A program made the translations under genes and the position numbers. 64,000 nucleotides of DNA. Origin: Solwaraspora sp. WMMD792. Its GTDB lineage: Bacteria; Actinomycetota; Actinomycetes; Mycobacteriales; Micromonosporaceae. How positions within the stretch are numbered: position 1 is the stretch's first letter; every line of letters begins with the position of its first letter. Under the pieces are notes generated by a model. That model saw nothing but the letters and a program-made list of their open reading frames with translations. It searched no databases and was not told where the DNA came from. This document shows, in pieces, positions 1-8,745 of the stretch. The DNA is taken from assembly GCF_029626105.1 (NCBI RefSeq), contig NZ_JARUBH010000009.1, forward strand, positions 2,728,001 to 2,792,000, read 5' to 3'.

Positions 1-117
1 GCCGGGGTGCCCGAACACCGCGACAGTCTGCTCACCGAGGAGGAACGGGCCGCCGGTGACACGATGCTGATCTGTGTCTCCCGGTCACGTACCCCCCGAC
101 TCGTACTGGAGCTGTGA
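1..117 (+). CDS. C-terminus of ferredoxin-type oxygenase reductase (partial)
   Basis: Only the last 38 residues are present; the gene begins outside the window. The segment reads HRDSLLTEEERAAGDTMLIC followed by VSRS and ends in LVLEL. This matches the C-terminal plant-type [2Fe-2S] ferredoxin domain of phthalate-dioxygenase-reductase-like proteins, where the Cys in the ICVSR motif is the last cluster ligand. Such proteins pass electrons from NAD(P)H through flavin to a Rieske oxygenase. The gene ends 24 bp before the IclR regulator on the same strand. The call rests on a short tail, so the flavin and NAD domains are inferred. Confidence 0.6.
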   Translation, partial: AGVPEHRDSLLTEEERAAGDTMLICVSRSRTPRLVLEL

Positions 118-141
118 CCGGCCGACGGCGATGATGGCGGG

Positions 142-897
142 ATGGGTACGCAGCCCGGCCGGTCGGTCACCAGCAAGGTGCTGGCGCTGCTCGCCGCGTT
201 CAGCCCGGCCGACCCGGCGCTGACGCTGAGCGAGCTGGCCAGACGGGCCGGACTGCCGGTACCCACCGCGCACCGGCGGGTCGCGGAGCTGGTCGAGTGG
301 GGCGCGCTGGAACGCGGCGCGGACGGCCGTTACCGGATCGGGCTGCGGTTGTGGGAGGTGGGCTCGCTGGCACCACGCGGACTGGGCCTGCGGGAGCTCG
401 CGCTGCCGGTGATGGAGGACCTGTACGAGGTGACCCACGAGAACGTCCAGCTCGCCGTACGGCAGGACCTGGAGCTCGTCTTCGTCGAACGGATCGCCGG
501 CCGACACGCGGTGCCGGTGCTGACCCGCGTCGGCGGCCGCTTCGCCCTGCACGCCACCGGGGTCGGACTGGTACTCCTCGCGCATGCGCCGGTGCCGGTG
601 CAGGAGCAGGTGCTCGGTGCTGCGCTGGAGCGGTACACCGAGCGGACCGTCACCGATCCGGCGGCGTTGCGCCGGCAACTCGCCGGGGTGCGGCGGGCCG
701 GTTACGCGGTGAGCGACCGGCAGGTGACGATGGACGCCCTGTCGGTCGCCGCGCCGATCACCGGGCCGGAGGGGGTGCTGGCGGCGATCTCGCTGGTGGT
801 GGCCTACGACCGGGCCGACCCGGTGGCACTGGCCCCACTGGTGCAGGCGGCGGGGCGGGCGATCTCCCGGGCGGTCGCCCGGCCCGGGGCCCGGTAG
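142..897 (+). CDS. IclR-family transcriptional regulator
   Basis: 251 residues, the usual IclR length. Residues about 10-60 form the winged helix-turn-helix (LTLSELARRAGLPVPTAHRR); residues about 75-245 form the GAF-like effector domain (ENVQLAVRQDLELVFVERI, then LHATGVGLVLLAHA). The family controls aromatic and short-chain acid catabolism by binding small carboxylates, so it probably regulates this catabolic locus. The ATG at 142 has no strong ribosome binding site; ATGs at 131 and 134 are in other frames. It follows the oxygenase-reductase gene closely and may share its transcript. Confidence 0.88.
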   Translation: MGTQPGRSVTSKVLALLAAFSPADPALTLSELARRAGLPVPTAHRRVAELVEWGALERGADGRYRIGLRLWEVGSLAPRGLGLRELALPVMEDLYEVTHENVQLAVRQDLELVFVERIAGRHAVPVLTRVGGRFALHATGVGLVLLAHAPVPVQEQVLGAALERYTERTVTDPAALRRQLAGVRRAGYAVSDRQVTMDALSVAAPITGPEGVLAAISLVVAYDRADPVALAPLVQAAGRAISRAVARPGAR

Positions 898-918
898 CCG
901 CGGCGACCCCGGCCGCGG

Positions 919-1395
919 TCAGTCGGGAAACGCCAGCAGCCGCAGGATCCGTGCCAGCCGCTGCCGGTCCTCGGGGGTGACGCCGGCCAGCAGGTCGGCC
1001 TCGGCCGCCCGCGCGGACTCCTGGGCCCGGGCGAAGAGCGCCCGGCCGGCGTCGGTGGCGACCAGGACGTTGGCCCGCCGGTCGGCGGGGTCGGTGCGCC
1101 GCTCGACCAGGTGACGCTTCTCCAGGTCGTCGATGAGGGCTACCACCTGACTCGGGTCGAGGCGGAGGAACTCGGCCAGCTCCCGCTGGGTCGGGCGGGT
1201 GTCGTAGACGGCCAGCGCGAGGACGGAGAAGGAGCGGGCCTTCAGACCGTGTTCGGCGAGGGCCGAGTTCGCCGCCGTCAGGCTGAGGGCGTTGGCTCGG
1301 GCGAGCAGGAAGCTGAGGTCTTCGCCGAGAAGACTGTGCCGTAGGCCGGCGGTTCCCGCCGGCCGGGGCTTCTCGCTCGCGGTCATGGCGGCCAT
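919..1395 (-). CDS. MarR-family transcriptional regulator
   Basis: About 158 residues from the ATG at 1395; a TTG at 1413 and an ATG at 1386 are alternatives. The winged-helix core is visible: TQRELAEFLRLDPSQVVALI as the recognition region, then LEKRHLVERRTDPADRRANV as the wing with the family's D-x-R motif. It is divergent from the dehydrogenase operon, with about 75 bp between start codons. That gap holds a short inverted repeat at 1411-1419, the usual arrangement for a MarR repressor controlling itself and its neighbour. Its ligand is probably a substrate or CoA thioester of the adjacent pathway (inference). Confidence 0.88.
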   Translation of the reverse strand: MAAMTASEKPRPAGTAGLRHSLLGEDLSFLLARANALSLTAANSALAEHGLKARSFSVLALAVYDTRPTQRELAEFLRLDPSQVVALIDDLEKRHLVERRTDPADRRANVLVATDAGRALFARAQESARAAEADLLAGVTPEDRQRLARILRLLAFPD

Positions 1396-1408
1396 GGTAG
1401 CAAGCTTC

Positions 1409-1421
1409 GACAATAATTGAC
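1409..1421. promoter_or_regulatory. Candidate MarR operator in divergent promoter
   Basis: GACAATAATTGAC contains the perfect inverted repeat CAAT-A-ATTG in an otherwise GC-rich region between the divergent MarR gene and the dehydrogenase operon. A TTGACT -35-like hexamer (1417-1422) for the rightward operon overlaps it, so bound protein would block transcription. MarR proteins bind short AT-rich palindromes; assignment to this regulator is inferred. Confidence 0.5.
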
Positions 1422-1470
1422 TTCCTCAACGGTTCGTGATTCGATCGGCTGCGACGCGAAGGAGTTCCCG

Positions 1471-2397
1471 ATGTCCCTGGACGGCAAAGTCGCCATCGTC
1501 ACCGGTTCCGGCAAGGGTCTCGGCCTGGCCTACGCCCAGCAGTTGGCCCGACAGGGTGCCGCCGTGGTGGTCAACGACGTCGACGCCGAGGCCGCGGACC
1601 AGGCCGTCTCGGCGATCGAGGCGGCCGGCGGACGCGCCGCCGCGCTGGTCGCACCGGTCGGTCCCACCGAGACCGCCGAGGCCCTCGTCGCCACTGCGGT
1701 CGAGCGCTTCGGTCGACTCGACATCCTGGTCACCAACGCGGGAATCCTACGCGACACGGTGCTGTGGAAGATGAGCGACGAGGACTTCGACACCGTCGTC
1801 AACGTGCACCTGCGGGGCACCTTCACCACCGTCCGGGAGACCGTCCGGCACCTGCGGCAGGCCGGCGAGGGCGGGCGTATCATCTGCATCGGCTCCCCGA
1901 CCGGCCAGCGCGGCAACTTCGGACAGACCAACTACGCCGCCGCCAAGGCCGGCATCGTCGGGATGGTGCGGACCTGGGCGCTGGAGCTCAAGCGGGCCGG
2001 CATCACCGTCAACGCGGTCGTGCCGGTGGCCGCGACCGCGATGACCGCCACCGTCCCCTACTTCGCCGCCGCGGTGCGGGCCGCCGACCAGGGCGAGCCG
2101 ATGCCCGACTTCTTCCGGCACGATCTCGGGTTCGGTACCGCCGACGACGTGGCCGGGCTCATCGCCTTCCTCGGCTCCGACGCCGCCGCCGGCGTGACCG
2201 GCCAGGTCATCGGGGTGGGCGGCGACCGCATCCAGATCTGGACCCACCCGGAGGCCGCGCTGACCGCGTACCACGAAGGTGGCTGGTCCTATGACGCGTT
2301 GACCGCCGCGTGGCCGACGCAGTTCGCCGACGCGCTGCAGAGCGTCGGCGAACGCTTCCCGGAACTCCCCGAGGAGTTCCGGACCGACGCCTCCTGA
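1471..2397 (+). CDS. Short-chain dehydrogenase/reductase
   Basis: 308 residues from the ATG at 1471, chosen because GAAGGAG lies 6 bp upstream; an earlier in-frame start lacks this. Classical SDR features: the cofactor motif TGSGKGLG near residue 11, NAG (NAGILRD), and the catalytic Ser-Tyr-Lys region GSPTGQRGNFGQTNYAAAKA. Length and sequence resemble the (3R)-hydroxyacyl-CoA dehydrogenase part of MFE-2-type enzymes, fitting the MaoC hydratase and acyl-CoA ligase downstream. It is the first gene of a four-gene operon and probably oxidises a hydroxyacyl intermediate with NAD(P). The substrate is not known. Confidence 0.88.
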   Translation: MSLDGKVAIVTGSGKGLGLAYAQQLARQGAAVVVNDVDAEAADQAVSAIEAAGGRAAALVAPVGPTETAEALVATAVERFGRLDILVTNAGILRDTVLWKMSDEDFDTVVNVHLRGTFTTVRETVRHLRQAGEGGRIICIGSPTGQRGNFGQTNYAAAKAGIVGMVRTWALELKRAGITVNAVVPVAATAMTATVPYFAAAVRAADQGEPMPDFFRHDLGFGTADDVAGLIAFLGSDAAAGVTGQVIGVGGDRIQIWTHPEAALTAYHEGGWSYDALTAAWPTQFADALQSVGERFPELPEEFRTDAS

Positions 2398-2425
2398 CCT
2401 GCGGCCGGACGGAGGACGCCCGAGC

Positions 2426-3307
2426 ATGTACCAACCCGCGATCGACCTTGCCGCGATCACCGCGATCGACGTGCACGTGCACATCGAGGTGGACGGCCAC
2501 GGCCACGCCTCGCTGCCCGAGCCGCTCGTCGCGGCCGCGTCGAAGTACTTCCGGACCGACGGCCCACGGCCGGCCGTCGAAGCCGTGGCGCAGTACTACC
2601 GGGAGCGCCAGATGGCCGCGGTGGTGTTCACCGTCGACGCCGGCACCCAGCTGGCCCACCCACCGCTGTCCAGCAGCGAGATCGCCCGAGCCGCCGCCGA
2701 CCACGCGGACGTGCTCATCCCGTTCGGCTCGGTCGATCCGCGCACCGGCGACGCCGCCCTCGAACTCGCCGCCCGTCTCGTCGAGGACGAGGGAGTACGC
2801 GGTTTCAAGTTCCACCCGACAGTGCAGGGCTTCGATCCGAGCCACGACGAGTACGCGCCGCTGTGGAGCCTCATCGAGAAGGCGGGCGTGCCGGCGTTGT
2901 TCCACACCGGGCAGACCGGCATCGGCGCCGGCCTGCCCGGTGGCTACGGCCTGCGGCTCGGGCTGTCCAACCCGATCCTGCTCGACGCGGTGGCCGCCGA
3001 GTTCCCGGATCTGCAGATCATCATGGCGCACCCGTCGGTACCCTGGCAGGACGAGGCTTTGTCGGTGGCGACACACAAACCCAACACCTGGATCGACCTG
3101 TCCGGGTGGAGCCCGAAGTACTTTCCGGCGGAGCTGGTGCGCCACGCCAACTCGATCCTGAAGCGCCGGGTGCTGTTCGGCACCGACTATCCGCTGCTCA
3201 CCCCCGACCGGTGGCTCCGGGACGTGGCGAACATCGACCTCAAACCCGACGTGCTCCCCGGCATCCTGAAGGACAACGCCGCCCGGCTGCTGCGCCTGAC
3301 CGGGTGA
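2426..3307 (+). CDS. Amidohydrolase family 2 (ACMSD-like) metal-dependent hydrolase or decarboxylase
   Basis: 293 residues, the usual length for the amidohydrolase-2 family. Metal ligands can be read: HVH at residues 17-19, His in LFHTGQTG, His in IIMAHPS, and Asp in FGTDYPLLTP near residue 252. The family contains decarboxylases of hydroxylated aromatic acids and hydrolases or hydratases of ring-cleavage products, so it may decarboxylate or hydrolyse an intermediate here. GGAGG lies about 10 bp before the ATG; the gene is 28 bp after the dehydrogenase in the same operon. Confidence 0.82.
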   Translation: MYQPAIDLAAITAIDVHVHIEVDGHGHASLPEPLVAAASKYFRTDGPRPAVEAVAQYYRERQMAAVVFTVDAGTQLAHPPLSSSEIARAAADHADVLIPFGSVDPRTGDAALELAARLVEDEGVRGFKFHPTVQGFDPSHDEYAPLWSLIEKAGVPALFHTGQTGIGAGLPGGYGLRLGLSNPILLDAVAAEFPDLQIIMAHPSVPWQDEALSVATHKPNTWIDLSGWSPKYFPAELVRHANSILKRRVLFGTDYPLLTPDRWLRDVANIDLKPDVLPGILKDNAARLLRLTG

Positions 3308-3326
3308 CCAGGACGAGAGGAATCCT

Positions 3327-3779
3327 GTGACGACGACTGTCGAGTTCCAGCAGCTCGGTGAGCTCACCGGCACCGACCTCGGATACACCGCCTACCGGAC
3401 GGTCACCCAGGAGCAGGTGAACCTGTTCGCCGACGCCACCGACGACCACCAGTGGATCCACGTCGAACCCGAGCGGGCGAAGGCGGGACCGTTCGGAGCG
3501 CCGATCGCCCACGGCTTCCTGACTCTCTCCCTTGCCGTTCCGTTCTGGACGGAGCTGCTCGATGTGACGGGCGTGTCGACGAAGGTGAACTACGGTCTCG
3601 ACAAGGTGCGTTTCCCCGCGCCGGTGGTGGTCGGGTCGCGAGTACGGATGCGGGCCGTCATTGCCGAGGTCACCGAGGTCTCCGGCGGGTACCAGCTCAC
3701 CGTCGACCAGACGATCGAGATCGAGGGCGGGGCCAAACCCGCGGTCGTCGCCCGGGGCCTGTACCGCTTCTACGCCTGA
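3327..3779 (+). CDS. MaoC-family enoyl-CoA hydratase
   Basis: 150 residues, typical of single-hotdog (R)-specific enoyl-CoA hydratases. The hydratase motif is clear: FADATDDHQWIHVEPERA carries the catalytic Asp and His, followed by GPFGAPIAHGFLTLSL. It adds water to an enoyl-CoA, consistent with the dehydrogenase (next oxidation) and the ligase (CoA activation) in the operon. Start is GTG at 3327 with AGAGGA upstream; it lies 19 bp after the amidohydrolase. Confidence 0.9.
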   Translation: MTTTVEFQQLGELTGTDLGYTAYRTVTQEQVNLFADATDDHQWIHVEPERAKAGPFGAPIAHGFLTLSLAVPFWTELLDVTGVSTKVNYGLDKVRFPAPVVVGSRVRMRAVIAEVTEVSGGYQLTVDQTIEIEGGAKPAVVARGLYRFYA

Positions 3780-3798
3780 GCCCCGCCGTCGGCTCCCA

Positions 3799-3869
3799 CC
3801 AGGAGTCCGATCCCCTACCAGGAGTTCGCTCCCTCTCCAGTAGTTCGCTCCCTCACCAGGAGGTCGCCG
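3799..3869 (+). repeat. Four tandem 19-bp repeats, each with an SD-like core
   Basis: Units begin at 3799, 3818, 3837 and 3856, exactly 19 bp apart. Cores read CCAGGAGTCCG, CCAGGAGTTCG, CCAGTAGTTCG and CCAGGAGGTCG. The last unit supplies the ribosome binding site of the acyl-CoA ligase gene (ATG at 3870). Three of four copies carry AGGAG. Confidence 0.85.
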
Positions 3870-5393
3870 ATGCATCAGCACGGAATCGGCACCTGGCTGT
3901 CCAGGCGCCGCCGGACCGCCCCGGACCGGATCGCCCTCGTGTACGGCGAACAGTCGGCCATCACCTACCGGCAGTTCGCCGACGGAGCGGACCGGATCGC
4001 GGCAGTGCTGCGGAACCTCGGCGTCGGCAAGGGAGACTCCGTCGCCTACCTCGGCGAGAACAGTCCCGAGTTCCTGCAGACGATGTTCGGCACCGCCCAA
4101 CTGGGCGCGGTGTTCGTACCCGTCAACACCCGGCTCGCGCCGCCCGAGATCGCTCACGTCCTCACTGACAGCGGTGCCGCGGTGCTCCTGCACGATCCCG
4201 AGTTCGCGCCCCGGCTGGCCCCGGTCGTCGGCACCGTACCGACCCGGCATGTCGTCGTCACCGGGGCCGGCACCACGGACCGTCCCGGCCTCGACGTGCT
4301 GCCAGGCGACGTCGACCCGGACGACGTCGACCCGGACGTCACCCCGGACGACCCCGCCGCGATCATCTACACCTCGGGCACGACCGGCCGGGCCAAGGGC
4401 GCGGTGCTGACCCACGGAAACCTGACCTGGGTGGCGATCAACACCATCGTCGACTACGACGTCGTCTCCACCGACGTCGCGCTGATGATCTCGCCGCTGT
4501 TCCACGTCGCGTCGCTGGGTATGGGGGCGCTGCCGGTCGTGCTCAAGGGCGCAACGCTGGTGCTGGAGAAACGGTTCGAACCGGGGCGGGCGCTCGCTCA
4601 GATCCAGCGGCACCGGGTGACCATGCTCAGTGGGGTGCCGACCACCTACCAGATGATGGCCGACCATCCGGACTGGGCGTCGACGGACCTGTCGACGCTG
4701 ACGAAGCTCACCTGCGGCGGGTCGGCCGTCCCGACCCGCATTCTCAACGCCTACGAGGAACGCGGCCTGTCCTTCTCGCAGGGGTACGGGATGACCGAGA
4801 CGTCACCGGGCGCCACCGCGCTGTCAGCGGCGATGACCCGGGCGAAGCAGGGCAGCGTCGGCCTGCCCCACTTCTTCACCGATGTCCGGGTCACCGACGA
4901 ACGTGGCGAGCCGGCTGCGGCGGGCACCGTCGGCGAGATCGAGATCACCGGCCCGAACGTCTTCGCCGGCTATCACCGGCTGCCCGAGGAGACGGCCCGG
5001 TCGTTCACCGCGGACGGTTGGTTCCGCAGCGGCGACCTGGGCTACCTGGACGCCGACGGTTACCTCTACATCGTCGGCCGGCTCAAGGACATGATCATCT
5101 CCGGGGGCGAGAACATCTACCCGCCCGAGATCGAACTCCTGCTCGGTGAACTGGACGGGGTGACCGGGGTCGCGGTCATCGGGGTGCCCGACCCGCAGTG
5201 GGGCGAGGTGCCGTGGGCGATCATGACGGTCCGGGAAGGCACCCACGTCGACCTCGACGTGGTACGCGCCCACTTGGACGGCAAGGTCGCCCGCTACAAG
5301 CTGCCCAAGAACGTCGTCATCGTGACCGAGCTGCCCCGGACCGCGTCGGGGAAGGTGCGGAAGGCCGACCTGCGGGCCCGGTTCGGCGGCTAG
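3870..5393 (+). CDS. AMP-dependent acyl-CoA synthetase/ligase
   Basis: 507 residues, a full-length ANL-family ligase. Seen in order: P-loop YTSGTTGRAKGAVLTH near residue 170, GYGMTETSP near 305, SGDLGYLDADGYLYIVGR near 390, the hinge and GGENIYPPEIE, and the C-terminal catalytic lysine in PRTASGKVRKADL. It makes an acyl-AMP and then the CoA thioester. As the last gene of the operon it probably activates the acid that enters the pathway. The start follows AGGAGG in the fourth 19-bp repeat. The 3' end overlaps the convergent PaaX gene by 77 bp. Confidence 0.92.
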   Translation: MHQHGIGTWLSRRRRTAPDRIALVYGEQSAITYRQFADGADRIAAVLRNLGVGKGDSVAYLGENSPEFLQTMFGTAQLGAVFVPVNTRLAPPEIAHVLTDSGAAVLLHDPEFAPRLAPVVGTVPTRHVVVTGAGTTDRPGLDVLPGDVDPDDVDPDVTPDDPAAIIYTSGTTGRAKGAVLTHGNLTWVAINTIVDYDVVSTDVALMISPLFHVASLGMGALPVVLKGATLVLEKRFEPGRALAQIQRHRVTMLSGVPTTYQMMADHPDWASTDLSTLTKLTCGGSAVPTRILNAYEERGLSFSQGYGMTETSPGATALSAAMTRAKQGSVGLPHFFTDVRVTDERGEPAAAGTVGEIEITGPNVFAGYHRLPEETARSFTADGWFRSGDLGYLDADGYLYIVGRLKDMIISGGENIYPPEIELLLGELDGVTGVAVIGVPDPQWGEVPWAIMTVREGTHVDLDVVRAHLDGKVARYKLPKNVVIVTELPRTASGKVRKADLRARFGG

Positions 5394-6207
5394 GCCCGGG
5401 GCGGGTGGCGAGCGCGGCGAACTCCGCGTCGGACTCGGCGGCCAGCCGCTCGTGCACCTGCCGGTACACCTGCGTCGATCTCGTCGCCGGCCAGTCCTCG
5501 TCCATGAACTCGCGGGGCAGTCTCGGGTCGACACGCAGCAACGCGAGCCAGTCCGCGACGAGCATCATCCGCACCGTCAGGGCACTCGGCGCCTGTGTCA
5601 CCGCACCCGGGTCGTCCCAGACCTCGATGAACGCCAGGTGTTCGCGCCGGATCGCCTCGATGTCCCACGCCGAGCGGACGCTGTCGGCGATCGGGAAATC
5701 CGTGAACTCCCGCGCGTGGAAGGCGATCACCGTGTTCGGCGGCAGATCCTGGCGCAGCGGTTCCAGGGAGCCTGCGAGGTCGACCTCGCCGGGCGCCAGC
5801 CACAACCCGTCGCGAAGCGGCGCGAAGCCCTCCCAGGTGAGGGTCGACCGCAGCCGGTGACGGAACGTCCGCTGGCCCTCCGGGATGGTGAAGGTGACCA
5901 GCGTCCATCCGGTGCCCTGCGGATCGAACGGGTGCGGGCCGCGGACCCGGTCCGTCGCCTCGCGCAGGACCGCTGACCCGTGTCCGGTCAGGGCGAAGGA
6001 GATCTCCCGACCGCTTCTGCTCCGCGCGAGGATGCCGCTGTGTACGAGCCGGTCCAGGGTGGCCCGGGTCGCCGGGGCGGCGACGCCGGCTCCTTCGAGC
6101 ACCCCGATCAACGCGCTGGCCCGGATCGGACCTGGATCGTCGTCGACGACGTACTCACCGAAGAAGGCGAGCAGCAGCTGCTTCGGCTGACGGCTGCGCA
6201 CGGTCAC
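5317..6207 (-). CDS. PaaX-family transcriptional regulator
   Basis: 296 residues. N-terminal winged-helix segment (LLLAFFGEYVVDDDPGPIRA, then TRATLDRLVHSGILARSRSG), a middle domain (GTGWTLVTFTIPEGQRTFRH, LTWEGFAPLRDGLWLAPG), and the C-terminal PaaX domain (RMMLVADWLALLRVDPRLP). PaaX represses phenylacetate genes on sensing phenylacetyl-CoA; no paa genes are visible, so this homologue probably senses another CoA thioester. It lies 27 bp after the ABC ATPase on the same strand and is likely co-transcribed. Start is GTG at 6207, with another GTG at 6201. The final 40 residues are low-complexity Pro/Arg/Ser and cover the 3' end of the ligase gene. Confidence 0.85.
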   Translation of the reverse strand: MTVRSRQPKQLLLAFFGEYVVDDDPGPIRASALIGVLEGAGVAAPATRATLDRLVHSGILARSRSGREISFALTGHGSAVLREATDRVRGPHPFDPQGTGWTLVTFTIPEGQRTFRHRLRSTLTWEGFAPLRDGLWLAPGEVDLAGSLEPLRQDLPPNTVIAFHAREFTDFPIADSVRSAWDIEAIRREHLAFIEVWDDPGAVTQAPSALTVRMMLVADWLALLRVDPRLPREFMDEDWPATRSTQVYRQVHERLAAESDAEFAALATRPGPSRRTGPAGRPSAPSPTRSGAARSR

Positions 6208-6234
6208 CCCCGGACGGATCGATCGACGGTACGA

Positions 6235-7035
6235 TCATGGCGCTACGGCCTGCCCCCGTTTGGCCCGTTGAATCTGGTCGTACACGTGCGTGCGCAGCTG
6301 CGTGAAGCGGGGCAGCGCCCGGGTGTTGATCTGGTCACGGCCCGGTGGGAGGTCGACGGTCAGATCCTCCTGCACCCAGGTGGGCGACCTGGACAACACG
6401 AGGACCCGTTCGCCCAGATAGATCGACTCGTCGATGTCGTGGGTGACGAAGACGATCGACATGTTGCGTGAGGTGTGCAGCTCACGGACGAGATCCTCCA
6501 GGTCCGCCCGGGTCTGGGCGTCGACCGCGGCGAACGGCTCGTCCATGATCAGCACCTCTGGTTGGTACGCGACGGCGCGCGCGATCGCCACCCGCTGCTG
6601 CATTCCACCCGACAGTTGCCACGGGTGGCTACGGGCGGCGTGCCCCAGACCCACCGCGTCGAGGGCGTCGGCCACCAGCTTTCCCCGTGCCGCGCTGGAC
6701 AGCCGCTTGTGGCGCAGCGGCAACTCGACGTTGCCGCGGACCGTCAGCCACGGGTAGAGGCTGCGGCCGTACTCCTGAAAGACGACGGCCATCGCCGGGC
6801 TCGGGCCGGTCACCGGGGCACCGTGCATCTCGACCCGGCCGCTCGTCGGCCGTAGCAGACCGGCGAGACACTTCAGCAGGGTCGTCTTGCCACAACCCGA
6901 CGGCCCCACGACGCAGAGCAGTTCACCGGCGTCCATGGTGAAACTGACGTCGCCGATCGCCTCGACGTCGCCGGTGGCCGATTCGTAGACCTTGCGCAGG
7001 TGCTCCACCTGCAGCAGAACATCGCGGTCAGGCAC
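6235..7035 (-). CDS. NitT/TauT-type ABC transporter ATP-binding protein
   Basis: 266 residues from the GTG at 7035, chosen because GGGAGG sits 6 bp upstream and the start overlaps the end of the permease gene by 8 bp. Walker A GPSGCGKTTLL, signature LSGGMQQRV, Walker B VLIMDEPFAAVD and the switch His in VFVTHDI are all present. SsuB/TauB/NrtD-type ATPases power uptake of sulfonates, nitrate and aromatic or pyrimidine-like substrates. It completes a binding protein-permease-permease-ATPase operon. Confidence 0.92.
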   Translation of the reverse strand: MPDRDVLLQVEHLRKVYESATGDVEAIGDVSFTMDAGELLCVVGPSGCGKTTLLKCLAGLLRPTSGRVEMHGAPVTGPSPAMAVVFQEYGRSLYPWLTVRGNVELPLRHKRLSSAARGKLVADALDAVGLGHAARSHPWQLSGGMQQRVAIARAVAYQPEVLIMDEPFAAVDAQTRADLEDLVRELHTSRNMSIVFVTHDIDESIYLGERVLVLSRSPTWVQEDLTVDLPPGRDQINTRALPRFTQLRTHVYDQIQRAKRGQAVAP

Positions 7036-7882
7036 GGTTGACCTCCCTGATTCCGTGGTACCAGCGCAGCACCCGCCGCTCGACGACACCGAACGTCACG
7101 GCGAGCAGGACACCGACGAGACCGAGCAGCAGGATGCCGCTCCACATCTCGGCGATGAGGTAGTTCCGTTGGAAGTAGGCGATCCGGTACCCGAGACCAG
7201 CGGACGAGGCGAACATCTCCGAGATGACCATCAGGATGAGCGCCACCGACAGGCTCTGCCGCACGCCGGCCATGATGCGCGGGCTCGCCGAGGGCAGTAC
7301 CAGGAACCAGAGCCGCTCCCACCAGGTGACCTGGAACGATTCCGCGGTTTCCGACATGACGCTGTCGATCGCCCGGACCCCGTCGATCGTGTTCAGCAGG
7401 ACGGGCCACAGCGCGCCGGAGACGATCACCACCACCTTCATGGTGTCGGTGATCCCGAGCAGCAGCATCACGACGGGGATCAGCACCGGCGGCGGGATGG
7501 CCCGGAAGAACTCCAGCAGTGGTTCGAGCAGCTCGCGCAGCCAGCCGAACAGACCGATGAGGGTGCCGGCGGCGACACCGAGCACGATCGAGGCGAGGAT
7601 CCCCAGGGCGAGCCGGTACAGGCTCGGCAGTACGTCCTCGACGAACGCCGCGCCGACCCAGGTGTCGATGAAGGACTCGGCGATCGCGACCGGTCCGGGG
7701 AAGAACCTGTTCGTCGACGAGGTGGACAGCACACCCCAGAGCACCAGCAGCAGGAACGGCAGACCTAGGGAGTAGAGGAACCCGCCGACGACGCGGCGCC
7801 CGACGCCGCGCCGCCGGCTCGGGCGCGGGCGCCCGGTCCCCGGGACGGTCCGGGCGGTCGCGGAAACGGTCCGGGTGCTCAC
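7028..7882 (-). CDS. ABC transporter permease (NitT/TauT type), second subunit
   Basis: 284 residues from the GTG at 7882, which overlaps the stop codon of the preceding permease (TAGTG). An N-terminal Arg-rich stretch precedes about six hydrophobic segments. The cytoplasmic EAA-like loop is visible (WERLWFLVLPSASPRIMAGV). It belongs to the binding-protein-dependent inner-membrane component family and probably pairs with the other permease as a heterodimer. Translation appears coupled through the three overlapping genes. Confidence 0.88.
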   Translation of the reverse strand: MSTRTVSATARTVPGTGRPRPSRRRGVGRRVVGGFLYSLGLPFLLLVLWGVLSTSSTNRFFPGPVAIAESFIDTWVGAAFVEDVLPSLYRLALGILASIVLGVAAGTLIGLFGWLRELLEPLLEFFRAIPPPVLIPVVMLLLGITDTMKVVVIVSGALWPVLLNTIDGVRAIDSVMSETAESFQVTWWERLWFLVLPSASPRIMAGVRQSLSVALILMVISEMFASSAGLGYRIAYFQRNYLIAEMWSGILLLGLVGVLLAVTFGVVERRVLRWYHGIREVNRA

Positions 7883-8679
7883 TAGACCTGCTCCCCTCGC
7901 ACCGACTGGTGCCACGACAACGATCGGCGCTCGATGTACCGGAAGACCAGGTTGACGCCGAGCCCGAGCAGCCCGGTGACCACGACGAAGGCGTACAGCC
8001 CGGTGGCGTCGCCGGCGGACCGGGACAGTTCGATCATCTGGCCCAGGCCCGGGTTTCCGATCACCATCTCGGCGGTGATCGCGAGGATCAGCGCGACCGC
8101 GGCGGCCAGCCGGACGCCGGTCATGAGGTACGGCAGCGCGGTCGGCAGGACCAGATACCACAGACGTTCCCGACGGGTCAGGTCGAAGCTGCGGGCGGTG
8201 TCCCGGGCGACCGCGTCGACGTCGGCGACGCCGTAGATCATCTGAACGAACACCTGCCAGAACGACGCGTAGATGATGATGACGAGGGCGGCCCGCATCT
8301 GGATGCCGAACATCAGGACGGCGAGCGGGATGAGGGCGACCGACGGGATCGGGCGCAGGAACTCGACCATCGTGTGGGTGGCGCGGCGCAGGAACGGCAC
8401 CAGGCCGACGACCGCGCCCAACGCGACCGCCGCAGCCGTCGCCACCGACAGACCGATCCCCCAGGACGTCATGGTGAGCCCTAGCCGACGCCAGAAGGCG
8501 AGGTCACGGAACTCCTCGACGAGCCGCACGAGCACATCGGTGACGTAGGGCAGGTACTGCGAGTTGACCAGTCCCAGGGTGGGGACCAGCTGCCAGATGA
8601 GGAGGAACCCGAGCAGGCCGGCGCCGCCCAGCAGAACTTTGCGCGGCGAACGGGGACGCCGGATGGACAACACGTGCAT
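7882..8679 (-). CDS. ABC transporter permease (NitT/TauT type), first subunit
   Basis: 265 residues with about six hydrophobic helices; the EAA loop reads RERLWYLVLPTALPYLMTGV, nearly the same as in the second permease, suggesting the two arose by duplication. Together they form the membrane channel. It lies 66 bp downstream of the binding-protein gene in the same operon. Confidence 0.88.
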   Translation of the reverse strand: MHVLSIRRPRSPRKVLLGGAGLLGFLLIWQLVPTLGLVNSQYLPYVTDVLVRLVEEFRDLAFWRRLGLTMTSWGIGLSVATAAAVALGAVVGLVPFLRRATHTMVEFLRPIPSVALIPLAVLMFGIQMRAALVIIIYASFWQVFVQMIYGVADVDAVARDTARSFDLTRRERLWYLVLPTALPYLMTGVRLAAAVALILAITAEMVIGNPGLGQMIELSRSAGDATGLYAFVVVTGLLGLGVNLVFRYIERRSLSWHQSVRGEQV

Positions 8680-8745
8680 GTCGCTCCCGTGGTGGGCGGT
8701 CCCGCCCGCTCGCGGTGGGTGCCGGAGCGGGCGGGACCGTTACGG

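Noticed and set aside
1417-1470. Longer N-terminus for the dehydrogenase
   Set aside because: The in-frame extension lacks a ribosome binding site and would cover the promoter and operator; GAAGGAG supports 1471.
3799-3869. Possible CRISPR array
   Set aside because: Units are contiguous 19-bp repeats without spacers.
5317-6207. Assignment of this locus to phenylacetate degradation from the PaaX homologue
   Set aside because: No paaABCDE, paaK-type order or paaZ is seen; PaaX relatives regulate other pathways.
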